Shown here: positions 1 to 9,077 of the stretch, piece after piece | Layout of the letters: every line of letters starts with the position of its first letter | How positions within the stretch are numbered: position 1 is the stretch's first letter | Assembly (NCBI GenBank): GCA_016550425.1 | Contig: JABXGS010000004.1 | Location: 1 to 53,258 of the forward strand | Direction: 5' to 3' | DNA: 53,258 nt | From: an archaeon | GTDB taxonomy: Archaea; Asgardarchaeota; Hermodarchaeia; Hermodarchaeales; Hermodarchaeaceae | The notes under the pieces: generated by a model | What the model saw: the letters and a program-made list of their open reading frames with translations, nothing else | Told to the model about the DNA's origin: nothing | Databases searched by the model: none | Program-made: the position numbers and the translations under genes

Positions 1-5
1 CCCGT

Positions 6-329
6 ATGAAAGTAATTGATAAAGAAGATGGTGTCCGGATTTTCTCTGATGATACTGACACCTGCCCACTTCAAGTAAAGGCAATCCCTCTACAACCGGG
101 AATCTATCGATTAGATGTGGGGAGTGTGTGCACTGTGAAAAATTGTGATTACTTTGCTGAATGTGCTCGATTGGATGCTCGCGCTGCAAAATCCTTAGAA
201 AACGCAATGGCTGAAATCCTAGATGAACCGGAAAGAGTTTATGAAGGACGAGCCTGGCGACCTGAACGTATCAAGGGGAATGAGAAACTACAACGGATTA
301 TTGATCGCATTATTAACGAGGGATTATAG
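6..329 (+). CDS. small hypothetical protein with clustered cysteines
   Basis: This is a 107-residue soluble protein that I do not recognise. Four cysteines lie in the first half (residues 20, 42, 47 and 53), the last three spaced C-x4-C-x5-C, which could bind zinc or an iron-sulfur cluster; that is inference. The second half is charged and probably helical. No membrane segment is present. The ATG lies five bases from the window edge, so the true start could be further upstream outside the window. It is followed after 39 bases by a cupin gene in the same direction and may share its transcript. Confidence 0.6.
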   Translation: MKVIDKEDGVRIFSDDTDTCPLQVKAIPLQPGIYRLDVGSVCTVKNCDYFAECARLDARAAKSLENAMAEILDEPERVYEGRAWRPERIKGNEKLQRIIDRIINEGL

Positions 330-368
330 TTAACGCGATTAGGAACAGTGTTGGAGCGAAGACTAAAC

Positions 369-731
369 ATGGGGAATCCCAGTGAGGTGTTATTCGGTGA
401 AAAGAAGCAAAAACCATGGGGATATGAACGTCCACTGGGAAAATTCCGCGGTCTAAAGCTTAAGGAACTCTTTTTTCATCAGGGGAAGGCGAGTTCATTA
501 CATTATCATACTAAAAAAGATGAAATTTTTTATATTGTTTCAGGGCGAATCCGTTTAATCTACGGTTCCAAGGATGAAGTGTTCGAACCTGGTGAAACGG
601 TGCAAATTCCACCCGGAATGCGTCACCAAATTCACCCCCTCGAGGATACCCTCATATTAGAAGTTAGCACCCAGATGTTCGGAGATATCGTTCGGATAAA
701 AGACGCATATAATCGACCAAGCGAAGAATAA
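369..731 (+). CDS. cupin-domain protein (mannose-6-phosphate isomerase-like)
   Basis: A single small cupin barrel of about 120 residues. The first cupin motif is visible as HYHTKKDEIFYIVSGRI, giving the His-x-His and Glu metal ligands, and the second as PGETVQIPPGMRHQIHP with a further His. Such stand-alone cupins resemble the C-terminal domain of type II mannose-6-phosphate isomerases and bind a divalent metal. The substrate cannot be read from sequence. I chose the ATG at 369 over an in-frame GTG at 348, because a GGAG lies about 12 bases upstream of it and the cupin fold starts after it. Confidence 0.75.
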   Translation: MGNPSEVLFGEKKQKPWGYERPLGKFRGLKLKELFFHQGKASSLHYHTKKDEIFYIVSGRIRLIYGSKDEVFEPGETVQIPPGMRHQIHPLEDTLILEVSTQMFGDIVRIKDAYNRPSEE

Positions 732-761
732 GACCGTAAATAGCCGTCGTTTCATCGTCGA

Positions 762-1679
762 TTATTCTGGTTCCAGTAAACCGAATAACCGATCCTTCCT
801 TTCCGTAGGTTTATAGAATTCGAAGGTGCCTTTTTCCCAATCAGATCCTTCCCCTAACGAAGCCACCAGTAACCCATTATTCAAGGCAACGTATCTGACG
901 GGAAAGCGTTGGCTGATATCACTGAAAAAGGGGTTATGGATTATGGACGTATAGGTTCCCAGATTTGAAAAAACGCGTCGAATAGTCTGCGTTGAGAGAC
1001 GTTGAAGCGCAGACTGGTATTTTTGATAATTTTCAACAACTGGTCCTTCTTTTTGATCAAAGCGGTAGGATAGTCGAAAGACATGTTCGTATTCCACACC
1101 CAGATTTAGTTTGATTTTCATGGTGTCATCAGGAATTACAATCCAACCGTTTTGGAGATTAAGAAATGAAACAGGGTTTTTGAGGTATCGATATTTGGAG
1201 GGATCGGGATTACCAAAGAGGGTGTCCCGAGTGATCTCAATGACTTCCTTTGTAAAATCTAGTAGTTCCATGACTTCAGCCAATGTTCGTATTTGCCCCC
1301 CCTGATACTCGGTGGGTATGCGGAGCAATTCATTTTGGGCAAACCGGTCGAATTCCTTGGCTCGATTTGTGAAGGTTCGTTTCTTCAGCACACCATAATC
1401 GGGCTTATATGGGACGATTTCAATGGTGGCATCAATATCAGGTAGGCGCATCGAATACAGGAAGCCTTCGGGATCATATGCATGTTCGAATCGCAACAAC
1501 AACTTATGATCACCGGTGATAATTGTAGCATCTAAATCATCGGTCCGATTTATGAAATCAAATAGACTCACAAAGAATGCATTCTCAGGAAACGTGATCT
1601 TCGTTTGCCATTTAGGTTGCCATCGCTTAGCCCAAGCCATAACATCCGCTGGTTTACTCGGCGGTTGTTCGTCCCGCAT
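762..1679 (-). CDS. hypothetical protein, 305 aa
   Basis: I do not recognise a family. The protein is soluble, with no signal peptide or membrane segment, and it is of mixed alpha/beta character with many aromatic residues. A TATA-like element on the minus strand at 1692-1702 lies very close to the ATG at 1679. This suggests either a leaderless transcript or a slightly later start, such as the in-frame ATG at 1640 (residue 14). The gene is divergent from the ABC exporter operon that begins at 1883 and convergent with the cupin gene. Confidence 0.6.
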   Translation of the reverse strand: MRDEQPPSKPADVMAWAKRWQPKWQTKITFPENAFFVSLFDFINRTDDLDATIITGDHKLLLRFEHAYDPEGFLYSMRLPDIDATIEIVPYKPDYGVLKKRTFTNRAKEFDRFAQNELLRIPTEYQGGQIRTLAEVMELLDFTKEVIEITRDTLFGNPDPSKYRYLKNPVSFLNLQNGWIVIPDDTMKIKLNLGVEYEHVFRLSYRFDQKEGPVVENYQKYQSALQRLSTQTIRRVFSNLGTYTSIIHNPFFSDISQRFPVRYVALNNGLLVASLGEGSDWEKGTFEFYKPTERKDRLFGLLEPE

Positions 1680-1691
1680 ACAATCTAACCT

Positions 1692-1702
1692 GCTATATAA
1701 TT
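1692..1702 (-). promoter_or_regulatory. TATA-like element for the 305-aa gene
   Basis: On the minus strand this reads AATTATATAGC, upstream of the start at 1679. The spacing fits a leaderless or near-leaderless archaeal transcript. The remaining bases up to 1882 must also hold the promoter of the plus-strand ABC operon, for which I see no clear box. Confidence 0.35.
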
Positions 1703-1882
1703 GATTATTATTCTGTAGAGGTTTGACTACATTGTCCCTTTGAGAGATAACAGAAAAAACCTTTGGTCACGTCAGGCTAATTAGATAAGATTTTGTAGAG
1801 AACCAAATAGCCATGGGTGAAAGGCAGTCTCAACCAAAAATCTTTATGGGGCATATCGATAGTCAAGCAGAGGTTAAACACC

Positions 1883-3004
1883 ATGAGTGCTACTGAACCA
1901 CTGAAACGAATTCTAGCGCTCACGCGGAAGGAAATTCAAACAATCATCAAAGATCGAACAGCGATGCTTCTAGTGTTTCTTTTACCTATTATTACAATAG
2001 GTACTCTTGCTTTAGCGATTCAACAAAATGATATTCAGGCAGAAACGGTTCCAATGCTATTTGGTGTTGTGGACCTTGACACCACTGATACGTATCCAGA
2101 TTTAGATTTGTCCCAGAATTTTACGGCTACGCTTGCAAATCTTGAAGAAGTCACTGTGATGACATTTGAAAATGAATCTGTGGCTTATACAGCTCTCTTT
2201 TACACTGAGATTGATGCGTACCTGGTTATAGAGGATGGGTTTGAACATGCGTTATCTATGAATCTCCCGGCATTTGTCTATATTCATACAAGTAATACGC
2301 AACTACAGGGGCAGGGCGATGCGATCATCGCTGTGACGGAAGCTACATTGATATTTCGAGAAAAACTAGGTTGGATTCGAAGTGATATTCTCACCATTCC
2401 TGAGATCGAGTTTGTCCCTGAGGGTGATACCCTAGCAATTCAAGTTGGAGCGTTTCTGGTTGTCTTTTGTATTTTTATGGCAATTGCTTTAATTTCCTGT
2501 CAATCGATTGTGGGAGATATTCCACTTCGCCGAATGTTGCTAACTCCCACAAGTAAAGTAGAAGTGATTCTTGGAAAAATAGCCGCGTATACCATCATAG
2601 GAACGATACAAGGAATCCTATTATTGGTGCTGTGGATTGTTGGATTCCAATTGAATCTTCGCACCGACCTTTTCACCCTCATGATTGTTGTGAGCTCAAT
2701 GGCATTAGCTGGAGCAGTATCAGGAGTTGTTATATCCTCATTCTCAACCTCTCGTCTTCAAGCCAACCAGGGATTTCTTTTCCTACTATTGGGTATGATG
2801 ATTCTCAGTGGCATGTTCATTGATGTGGGAATTATCTCGGAATTTCTCCCAATGAACCTTGGAATGCAGCTAATCCGTGAAACTGCATTCAAAGGACTCC
2901 CATTGATTACAAGCTGGGAGCAAATTGTACGGATTCTAATTTACATAATTGGAGGAATTTTCATCTCCATCTTGGTCTTATGGAGGAAACGAACACTAGC
3001 GTAA
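1883..3004 (+). CDS. ABC-2 type transporter permease
   Basis: This is a 374-residue membrane subunit of an ABC exporter, with the ABC-2/YhaP/NatB-like layout. It has one N-terminal transmembrane helix (around LLVFLLPIITIGTLALAI), a roughly 150-residue extracellular loop, then five hydrophobic helices ending in a short basic tail (WRKRTLA). I placed the start at the ATG at 1883 rather than the in-frame GTG at 1817, because AGAGG lies just upstream and the protein then begins in the usual way before the first helix. Only six bases separate it from the ATPase gene that follows. It is the only permease for the two ATPases in this operon, so it may form a homodimer. Confidence 0.85.
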   Translation: MSATEPLKRILALTRKEIQTIIKDRTAMLLVFLLPIITIGTLALAIQQNDIQAETVPMLFGVVDLDTTDTYPDLDLSQNFTATLANLEEVTVMTFENESVAYTALFYTEIDAYLVIEDGFEHALSMNLPAFVYIHTSNTQLQGQGDAIIAVTEATLIFREKLGWIRSDILTIPEIEFVPEGDTLAIQVGAFLVVFCIFMAIALISCQSIVGDIPLRRMLLTPTSKVEVILGKIAAYTIIGTIQGILLLVLWIVGFQLNLRTDLFTLMIVVSSMALAGAVSGVVISSFSTSRLQANQGFLFLLLGMMILSGMFIDVGIISEFLPMNLGMQLIRETAFKGLPLITSWEQIVRILIYIIGGIFISILVLWRKRTLA

Positions 3005-3010
3005 ACGCAG

Positions 3011-4675
3011 ATGGATGTGAGTGGAATGCAAACATTAACTGATGTTCCCGTATTTGTTGAGAAGAACTATTTTGCAGGTTCACGGTTCGATGATGCTTTA
3101 GATTGGATTGAGGAACGAAGTGATCGTGAACTCCATTCACAGATTACAGGTAAGCTCCGCAGCTCTGATGAGGAAATCGCCATCGAGGGAAGATTACTTG
3201 ATATTACCAGAAGAGGACGCCAAAGACGAATCGCTCTTTTAGTGAATTCAGTAAAGAAAGGGCCTGAGAGTCTCAAAGGTAGCGTTTTAACAATTGGATC
3301 AGAGAGAACCGAACGAGAAGAAGTGGCCGCAAAACAATTGGTGTTGATGAATTGGCTTCGACGAAACATTCACGACGATTTCTATTATGATGGAGAGGAA
3401 ATTGATCATGCGGTGAAACGTGTCCAAGAACTACTTGCATATACAGAAGTTGATGCTCAAATATGGGGACTCGATGAGAATGGTAAGGAAAGGCATATCC
3501 AAGGCACTGTGACAAACGCTAGGATGGAACGTCTCAGAGTCGGATTGCTGGAATTACGTACGACACCAGCCCACTCCACGTCTGATGATACCGCACAGAT
3601 ATTAACAATTGGGGGTCGAGAAACTGCTCCCGAAATTATGCGGGAATTAATCAGTATTGTTCCTGACATCCTTGCACAAAAAATGCTCTTCACACCAGCA
3701 TATGCTCGTACACGGGGTAAAGTGGAGAATGTCGTTGTTGCCGAAAACCTCACATTTACCGTCGATGATAACTTTGACATTATCCGTGATGTCTCCTTTA
3801 AACTCCCAAGTGGAAAAATTATGGGAATTATCGGGGAATCGGGATCAGGAAAATCCACAACAATTCGTGCCTTAATTGGTGATATAATCCCCACTCGAGG
3901 TCAGGTTATCATCGGTGGAGTAAAATCAACTCAACGAAAACAGGTAAAACCAATCTTCGGCTTTGTTCCACAAGATTTAGGATATATGTATCAGAATTTT
4001 ACGCCTTTGGAAAACATCATTGAGTTTGGGAAACAATATGGAATACCTGAACAGGAACTAGTACGCCGAGGGAAAGTACTCCTTCGTGAAATGGGGATTT
4101 TTGAAAAAGGAAATCAGAGTGTTAGAACTCTTTCTGGAGGTGAAAAGCGCCGGGCTTCAATTTCTATTTCCATGGTTCACCGGCCTCAATTACTCATTTT
4201 AGATGAACCAACCTCCGGATTGGATCCTGATATGCGAAGTGAGCTGTGGGATTATTTGGATTATTTGAATCAAGAATATGGCACTAGCATGATAGTTGTT
4301 ACCCATTATCCTGGAGAAGCTGAGTATTGTGATATCGTGGGTGTGTTCATGCGAGAACGCAGCCTTGTAGCCTTTGGAAGCCCAGCGGAATTAAAAGCGT
4401 CTCTTCCTGGAAAGGGCTATGCAGTTGGAATCATTCTTCAGCAACCCCGACCTGGGATAGCGTCACTGCTTCAGGATGTGAAAGGCATTATCCATGTCTT
4501 AGAGAGAGGGGAACTCATCAAGATTTTCAGTGAAGTACCTTTGATTGAAATGTCAGAGCGAGTTGTCCGAGCACTGCAAGCACAAGATATCCAAATTAAG
4601 AGCGTCAAGCCAAAAATGGGCGTGGATATGACTGATTACTTTATTTTAATCACCGGTCGACAATTGGAGGTGTAA
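3011..4675 (+). CDS. ABC transporter ATPase with duplicated N-terminal domain
   Basis: The C-terminal ATPase (from about residue 230) is complete: Walker A GESGSGKS at 275-282, signature LSGGE at 374-378, Walker B ending in D398-E399, and H-loop His432. This is the energising subunit of an ABC-2 exporter, presumably with the permease just upstream. The unusual part is the first 225 residues. They contain two similar units of about 95 residues (roughly 23-117 and 128-221), each ending in a matching strand and helix (VLTIGSERTEREEV at 92 and ILTIGGRETAPEIM at 197). I do not recognise this domain. About 80 residues after the ATPase core may be a regulatory tail. The gene lies six bases from each neighbour, so it is surely co-transcribed. 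Confidence 0.88.
   Translation: MDVSGMQTLTDVPVFVEKNYFAGSRFDDALDWIEERSDRELHSQITGKLRSSDEEIAIEGRLLDITRRGRQRRIALLVNSVKKGPESLKGSVLTIGSERTEREEVAAKQLVLMNWLRRNIHDDFYYDGEEIDHAVKRVQELLAYTEVDAQIWGLDENGKERHIQGTVTNARMERLRVGLLELRTTPAHSTSDDTAQILTIGGRETAPEIMRELISIVPDILAQKMLFTPAYARTRGKVENVVVAENLTFTVDDNFDIIRDVSFKLPSGKIMGIIGESGSGKSTTIRALIGDIIPTRGQVIIGGVKSTQRKQVKPIFGFVPQDLGYMYQNFTPLENIIEFGKQYGIPEQELVRRGKVLLREMGIFEKGNQSVRTLSGGEKRRASISISMVHRPQLLILDEPTSGLDPDMRSELWDYLDYLNQEYGTSMIVVTHYPGEAEYCDIVGVFMRERSLVAFGSPAELKASLPGKGYAVGIILQQPRPGIASLLQDVKGIIHVLERGELIKIFSEVPLIEMSERVVRALQAQDIQIKSVKPKMGVDMTDYFILITGRQLEV
4666..4672 (+). promoter_or_regulatory. ribosome binding site deciding the GTG start at 4682
   Basis: GGAGGTG overlaps the end of the upstream ATPase gene and lies nine bases before the GTG at 4682. 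This supports GTG as the true start of the long subtilase-like gene and supports translation from a polycistronic message. Confidence 0.6.
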
Positions 4676-4681
4676 CCAAGA

Positions 4682-7600
4682 GTGCAACACCTGAAGCAGA
4701 AGACGCCGAGGAATCTGGATTCGCTCTCAGCATTACTACTAGTGACCTTGTTATTAGTCACCGCCGTCTTTGCTGCAGGTCAACTTTCAAATCGGTTCTT
4801 CACGAAATTCACACAGGTAACAGACCCCGAGTCTAAGTTATCAAAGCCACTCTTAGATTTTATTTCAGCTTCAAATGACCCGAATGCCTCCGTAGATGTT
4901 GTAGCCAAGTTGTCGGAAAGGACTAATTGGCGAGCTGCTCAACGGGCTATCCTTCAGACTGCAGCAATGGCTAAAATCAGAACTTATCACAAACTAATAC
5001 ATGCTCTCTCTTTTCAAACGACTGTCGGGGAGCTTAAGAACCTCGCAGGGCTTTCTCAAATCCAAAAAGTCTGGACCGATTTTAAATTTCAACTTGATAG
5101 CCCTGAAGGATATGATTCAGAAAGTCCTATTGCCTCAAACGGTTACATCCACCCTAAAGAGACCATTGATGCCACCCCATTATACAATCTTGGTTTAAAT
5201 GGTTCCCATACAATTGTAGCGGTCTTAGATACTGGTATCGATGTTACACACCCAGACCTTGATGACATGGATGACAACGAAACAACTAATGACCCCAAAG
5301 TTCTAGCACAGGTGTCCTTTGCTGAAGGAGATCCATTTCCTTTTGATTTGAATGGCCATGGTACCTACTGTGCTGCCCTTGTTGCAGGCACTGGTTCAGC
5401 GTCTCAGGGAAACTATACTGGGATTGCCCCAGGAGCGCAACTAATGAGCGCAAAAGTGATTCTGAGCGACGGAACGGGTTATTCCTCCTGGATAATCCGA
5501 GGTATCGAATGGAGTTTGACCAATGGTGCAGATATCATATTATTACCGTTCTCAACAATTGGCATGCCCGGAGATCCCCTCTCGGAGGCAGTTATGAAAG
5601 CTACAGAAGGTGGTGTTCTAGTAATCTGCGCTGCAGGAGATAGGGGACCAAACCACCTAACCATTATGTCACCGGGAGAATCTTTGGCAGCATTAACTGT
5701 GGGTGCTTACGATACAGCAACAGGTCTGGTCCCTGATTTCAGTAGTCGTGGGCCTACCTTCGATTTTCGCACAAAACCAGATCTAATTGCACCGGGCGTT
5801 GATATCATTTCAGCATCGTTATACAATATTTTTCCAACTGCGATTGGTAACATCTCAATTGATATCTCTCCGGAGGACATCGATTTTATTGGAGGAAGTG
5901 TTTTCGGTACGCCTTTCAATGAGAATTATACTCTAGCAAGTACAACTGCTGCTTCCTCAGCAATTACAGCTGGTGTCGCCTGTCTTATTCTTGAGGGGTG
6001 CCGATTCGCTACCCCAGAAGCGTTATCAATCGGGATTCGTCGAGGAGCAATACCACTTTTTAATGAGCCTAATGCTGAGGGGGCAGGTCTTCTCAGTGCA
6101 AGTCGTGCGTATAATGAGTTATCCGAACTGCATAATCCATTTTCATCTGATTATCGAGCACGAAGTGTCGGTCTTGGACTTCCCTATTATGGGTTAATCA
6201 TTAGTGAAGCTACTGCAGAAAATGTGACCTTGCTCATGAGCACATATTCTACTGCAATTGGAGCCCTTGTTACGAGTAGTATCACCAACATGACCTTATT
6301 TCACATGTTGTTTGGGATGTTCTATCTTGCCGTTGGAGATAATGACCCAGTTCCCTTTACTTTTCTCGACATTGAACAAGAATTCCATTGGACCAGTTTA
6401 CCTTATGGCGAGTATGTCCGCACAACAGGTATCCTGTCTTTTGAGAACCTGCTTATAATTCCCCGTATTGAGACTTGGCAAATCAGTTCAGGTCCTTCAG
6501 CCAATGCGTTTCGCATCTCATTCTTTTTCATTAATATTGGGTCAGAAAACGTCACCAATATTCGGCTTTATAGCCTGTGGGATTTCGACCTATTCAGTGG
6601 TGCCAACGATACGTCGACCCAGCAAGGATTCTATAACGCTACATCACATATGTTTAATATCCGTGGAGATGTCCTTCCGATAAATGAAACAACCCGTATT
6701 GACCAATTTATTGGCATCAATGCTTCAAATCCTTTCTCAAGTGTTCAAGTGGGAGCTTATGACGAGGTCAGTGATCAATTACAAAATGAAACGCTAAATG
6801 GGACACCTACCTACTCAAGCGATGAAGGCGTGGGCTTTGCCACTCAATGGCAATTAGGAAATCTACCAGCAGAAACAGGCACGTTGAATATTTCGATGAC
6901 TCTCGGCTTTGGACAAAATTTCACAGCGTTAGTTCATGGTATTAACCAGACAGAATATGCTTCAGTTGCGGTTCCGCTCACTGATCTTTGTATGATTCAA
7001 AAAGACTTAGCGCGCACAGGAACTACAAATTCAACTTATCAAACATCGGTGATTGTACTCAATATTGGAGACGCTGGTGTCGATTCGATTGCCGCATATT
7101 TCACCAATCGTTCACAACCTTTCGGGGGTACTATCTTTGCGCGGTATTTTCAATTGGGCATCTTTAAGCCATTCCAATTTCAGAAACTTTCGGTTGAATG
7201 GAACCCTGAAGTCTCAGACATCTATTTCGCAGGATGGATTGTCGCACCTGCCATCGACTTTGATCTCATTCTCAACACAAGTCCTCAAGATCTTTATCCC
7301 CTGGACAATTTCGTATACCGTGATGTGTTCATAAGTTCACCACCTCGAATGCGGTTACTGATTCCCCACATCCTTCCATTTGGACCTATGATGCTCTATT
7401 TCCCTAATGATTACGCCATCTACAATTTCACTCTTCTCACCACAACCCCCATTAACTCGCTCACGGTCAGAATTGCTGAGTTTTATGAGAGTGCCTTTGA
7501 TTTTCCTATTGATCGGAATATCACACAATGGGATACTCCACCCGAGATTGCCAAGGAACAGATCACAGACATAGTTGTCGGAACCCAATTCCAGATCACC

Positions 7601-9073
7601 TTCTTCATTCCCACGTTCATTGAAGCGGGACCTTATTATGGAAACCTAAGTCTAAGCGCCTCTGATGGTTGGCAGTTCACCCTCCCCTTTATTATCAATG
7701 TGACCTACCCCAAAGCTGTCATTCTCTTTGATTCCATTCATAATCAAGGACTGAACTTGTCGAATCTTGAAGACTTTGATTTTACTGATTTGAATCTTGA
7801 TGTACTCTTTTCCCTGTTTAATGAAATTGGAGATAGCCTTTTCACAGGCTATTCGCGATTACGAGAGTTGTTCGCCTCAGCACAACTCAATCTCTCAGAG
7901 ATCCCTCTGATTTCTGAAATCAACTCAACAATTCTTCAGTTATTTGATGGACTCGTTCTCTGTGACCCTGAAAAAGGATTTACTCTGAATGAGGCCTCCG
8001 CGATTTCAGAATTCATTGATAATGGGTTCAAAGTTTTGGTACTGGCTGATCAGCCCGAATCATCGAATCATACAACTTTAAATCAGTTGCTTTCAAGTTA
8101 TGGCGTGCAATTGGGGGGGAGAGTTACAGGATTGAATACCACTGAATTGCACCCTTCAGCTCCATTTACCTCTGGAGTAAATAGCATAAGCACTATTGAA
8201 GGCACCGTTCTTACTGATATCGGAACGGCCCAACCCTTTGCATGGGTCAATGGAACTAACTTTGGAATCTACCTGAATGATGATAATAAAGAACTCTATG
8301 TTTTGGGCTGTTCTGCTGTGTTTGGGAATTCGTATCTTTTTAAGTTCGATAATCTCCGCTTTGTTAATCAAACTATTCACTATTTGTTCCGAAAAACTGT
8401 CCACCTAACCCTTCGGATTACAGGAGGTATGAATTCGTCATTTTATATTGGGAATGATGCCGGTTTTGTTATTGATGCATATAACACTACAGGAGATGGT
8501 GTCGAAGGATTATCCATGTTTGTTGTCTATGTTCTTCCGAATCGTACCCAATCATTCTTCATTGCTTTCGAAGTGACAGAGGGGCGCTATGGGTCGTTCT
8601 TTTTTGCAAACTGGACTGGACTCGATGAATCCGTAAACACCCCTCAAACTTTCTCAATCATTGTCTTCACTATTCCAGGCGATTATTCGAGTACCACGAC
8701 TTTCATGCATTTCTACTATCTTCCTACCCCAGAGAAACCGCCACCTCCCCAAGAGCCAGATTACCTCACCATCATGATTATCCAAATTTTCCTTGTCACA
8801 CTTTTCACTATCCTCATCATCAGTCTCTACTTCACAAACCAGTACCGTCGAAAACGAAGGATGCGAACACCAACCCTTGATGAACAAACCATTCAAAATA
8901 TTGATAATACGTTGAATACGACCCAAGCGCTTATCCGCGAAATAGAGTGGACTCTAACCGACCGTCGTATGGATCGTATCGAGAAACTGAGAATCACCTC
9001 AGGTGAACCAGCTAATCGACTCGAAAATATGCTTAAACGGTTACGGGAACTAGCAAAGGAGACGGGGGTATAA
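4682..9073 (+). CDS. membrane-anchored subtilase-fold protein, probably inactive
   Basis: This is a 1463-residue secreted S8-family protein. It has an N-terminal signal/anchor helix (about residues 15-33), a subtilase domain (about 170-480), a long beta-rich ectodomain with many N-x-S/T sequons, and an alpha/beta domain near 1010-1240 that may resemble GATase1/DUF4350-type folds. It ends with a proline-rich stalk, a transmembrane helix near 1361-1385 and a charged helical cytosolic tail of about 75 residues. Asp183 (VLDTGID) and His226 (GHGTYCA) of the triad are present. Where GTSMAAP is expected the sequence is STTAASSA, putting Ala423 at the nucleophile in an ungapped alignment, and the oxyanion Asn is Asp320 (AAGDRG). 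I infer a non-proteolytic, perhaps peptide-binding, partner of the ABC exporter. A shifted alignment using Ser420 cannot be excluded. Confidence 0.85.
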   Translation: MQHLKQKTPRNLDSLSALLLVTLLLVTAVFAAGQLSNRFFTKFTQVTDPESKLSKPLLDFISASNDPNASVDVVAKLSERTNWRAAQRAILQTAAMAKIRTYHKLIHALSFQTTVGELKNLAGLSQIQKVWTDFKFQLDSPEGYDSESPIASNGYIHPKETIDATPLYNLGLNGSHTIVAVLDTGIDVTHPDLDDMDDNETTNDPKVLAQVSFAEGDPFPFDLNGHGTYCAALVAGTGSASQGNYTGIAPGAQLMSAKVILSDGTGYSSWIIRGIEWSLTNGADIILLPFSTIGMPGDPLSEAVMKATEGGVLVICAAGDRGPNHLTIMSPGESLAALTVGAYDTATGLVPDFSSRGPTFDFRTKPDLIAPGVDIISASLYNIFPTAIGNISIDISPEDIDFIGGSVFGTPFNENYTLASTTAASSAITAGVACLILEGCRFATPEALSIGIRRGAIPLFNEPNAEGAGLLSASRAYNELSELHNPFSSDYRARSVGLGLPYYGLIISEATAENVTLLMSTYSTAIGALVTSSITNMTLFHMLFGMFYLAVGDNDPVPFTFLDIEQEFHWTSLPYGEYVRTTGILSFENLLIIPRIETWQISSGPSANAFRISFFFINIGSENVTNIRLYSLWDFDLFSGANDTSTQQGFYNATSHMFNIRGDVLPINETTRIDQFIGINASNPFSSVQVGAYDEVSDQLQNETLNGTPTYSSDEGVGFATQWQLGNLPAETGTLNISMTLGFGQNFTALVHGINQTEYASVAVPLTDLCMIQKDLARTGTTNSTYQTSVIVLNIGDAGVDSIAAYFTNRSQPFGGTIFARYFQLGIFKPFQFQKLSVEWNPEVSDIYFAGWIVAPAIDFDLILNTSPQDLYPLDNFVYRDVFISSPPRMRLLIPHILPFGPMMLYFPNDYAIYNFTLLTTTPINSLTVRIAEFYESAFDFPIDRNITQWDTPPEIAKEQITDIVVGTQFQITFFIPTFIEAGPYYGNLSLSASDGWQFTLPFIINVTYPKAVILFDSIHNQGLNLSNLEDFDFTDLNLDVLFSLFNEIGDSLFTGYSRLRELFASAQLNLSEIPLISEINSTILQLFDGLVLCDPEKGFTLNEASAISEFIDNGFKVLVLADQPESSNHTTLNQLLSSYGVQLGGRVTGLNTTELHPSAPFTSGVNSISTIEGTVLTDIGTAQPFAWVNGTNFGIYLNDDNKELYVLGCSAVFGNSYLFKFDNLRFVNQTIHYLFRKTVHLTLRITGGMNSSFYIGNDAGFVIDAYNTTGDGVEGLSMFVVYVLPNRTQSFFIAFEVTEGRYGSFFFANWTGLDESVNTPQTFSIIVFTIPGDYSSTTTFMHFYYLPTPEKPPPPQEPDYLTIMIIQIFLVTLFTILIISLYFTNQYRRKRRMRTPTLDEQTIQNIDNTLNTTQALIREIEWTLTDRRMDRIEKLRITSGEPANRLENMLKRLRELAKETGV

Positions 9074-9077
9074 ATTC

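Noticed and set aside
3457..3894. 145-residue minus-strand ORF opposite the first ABC ATPase
   Set aside because: It covers the Walker A region of a certain gene; shadow.
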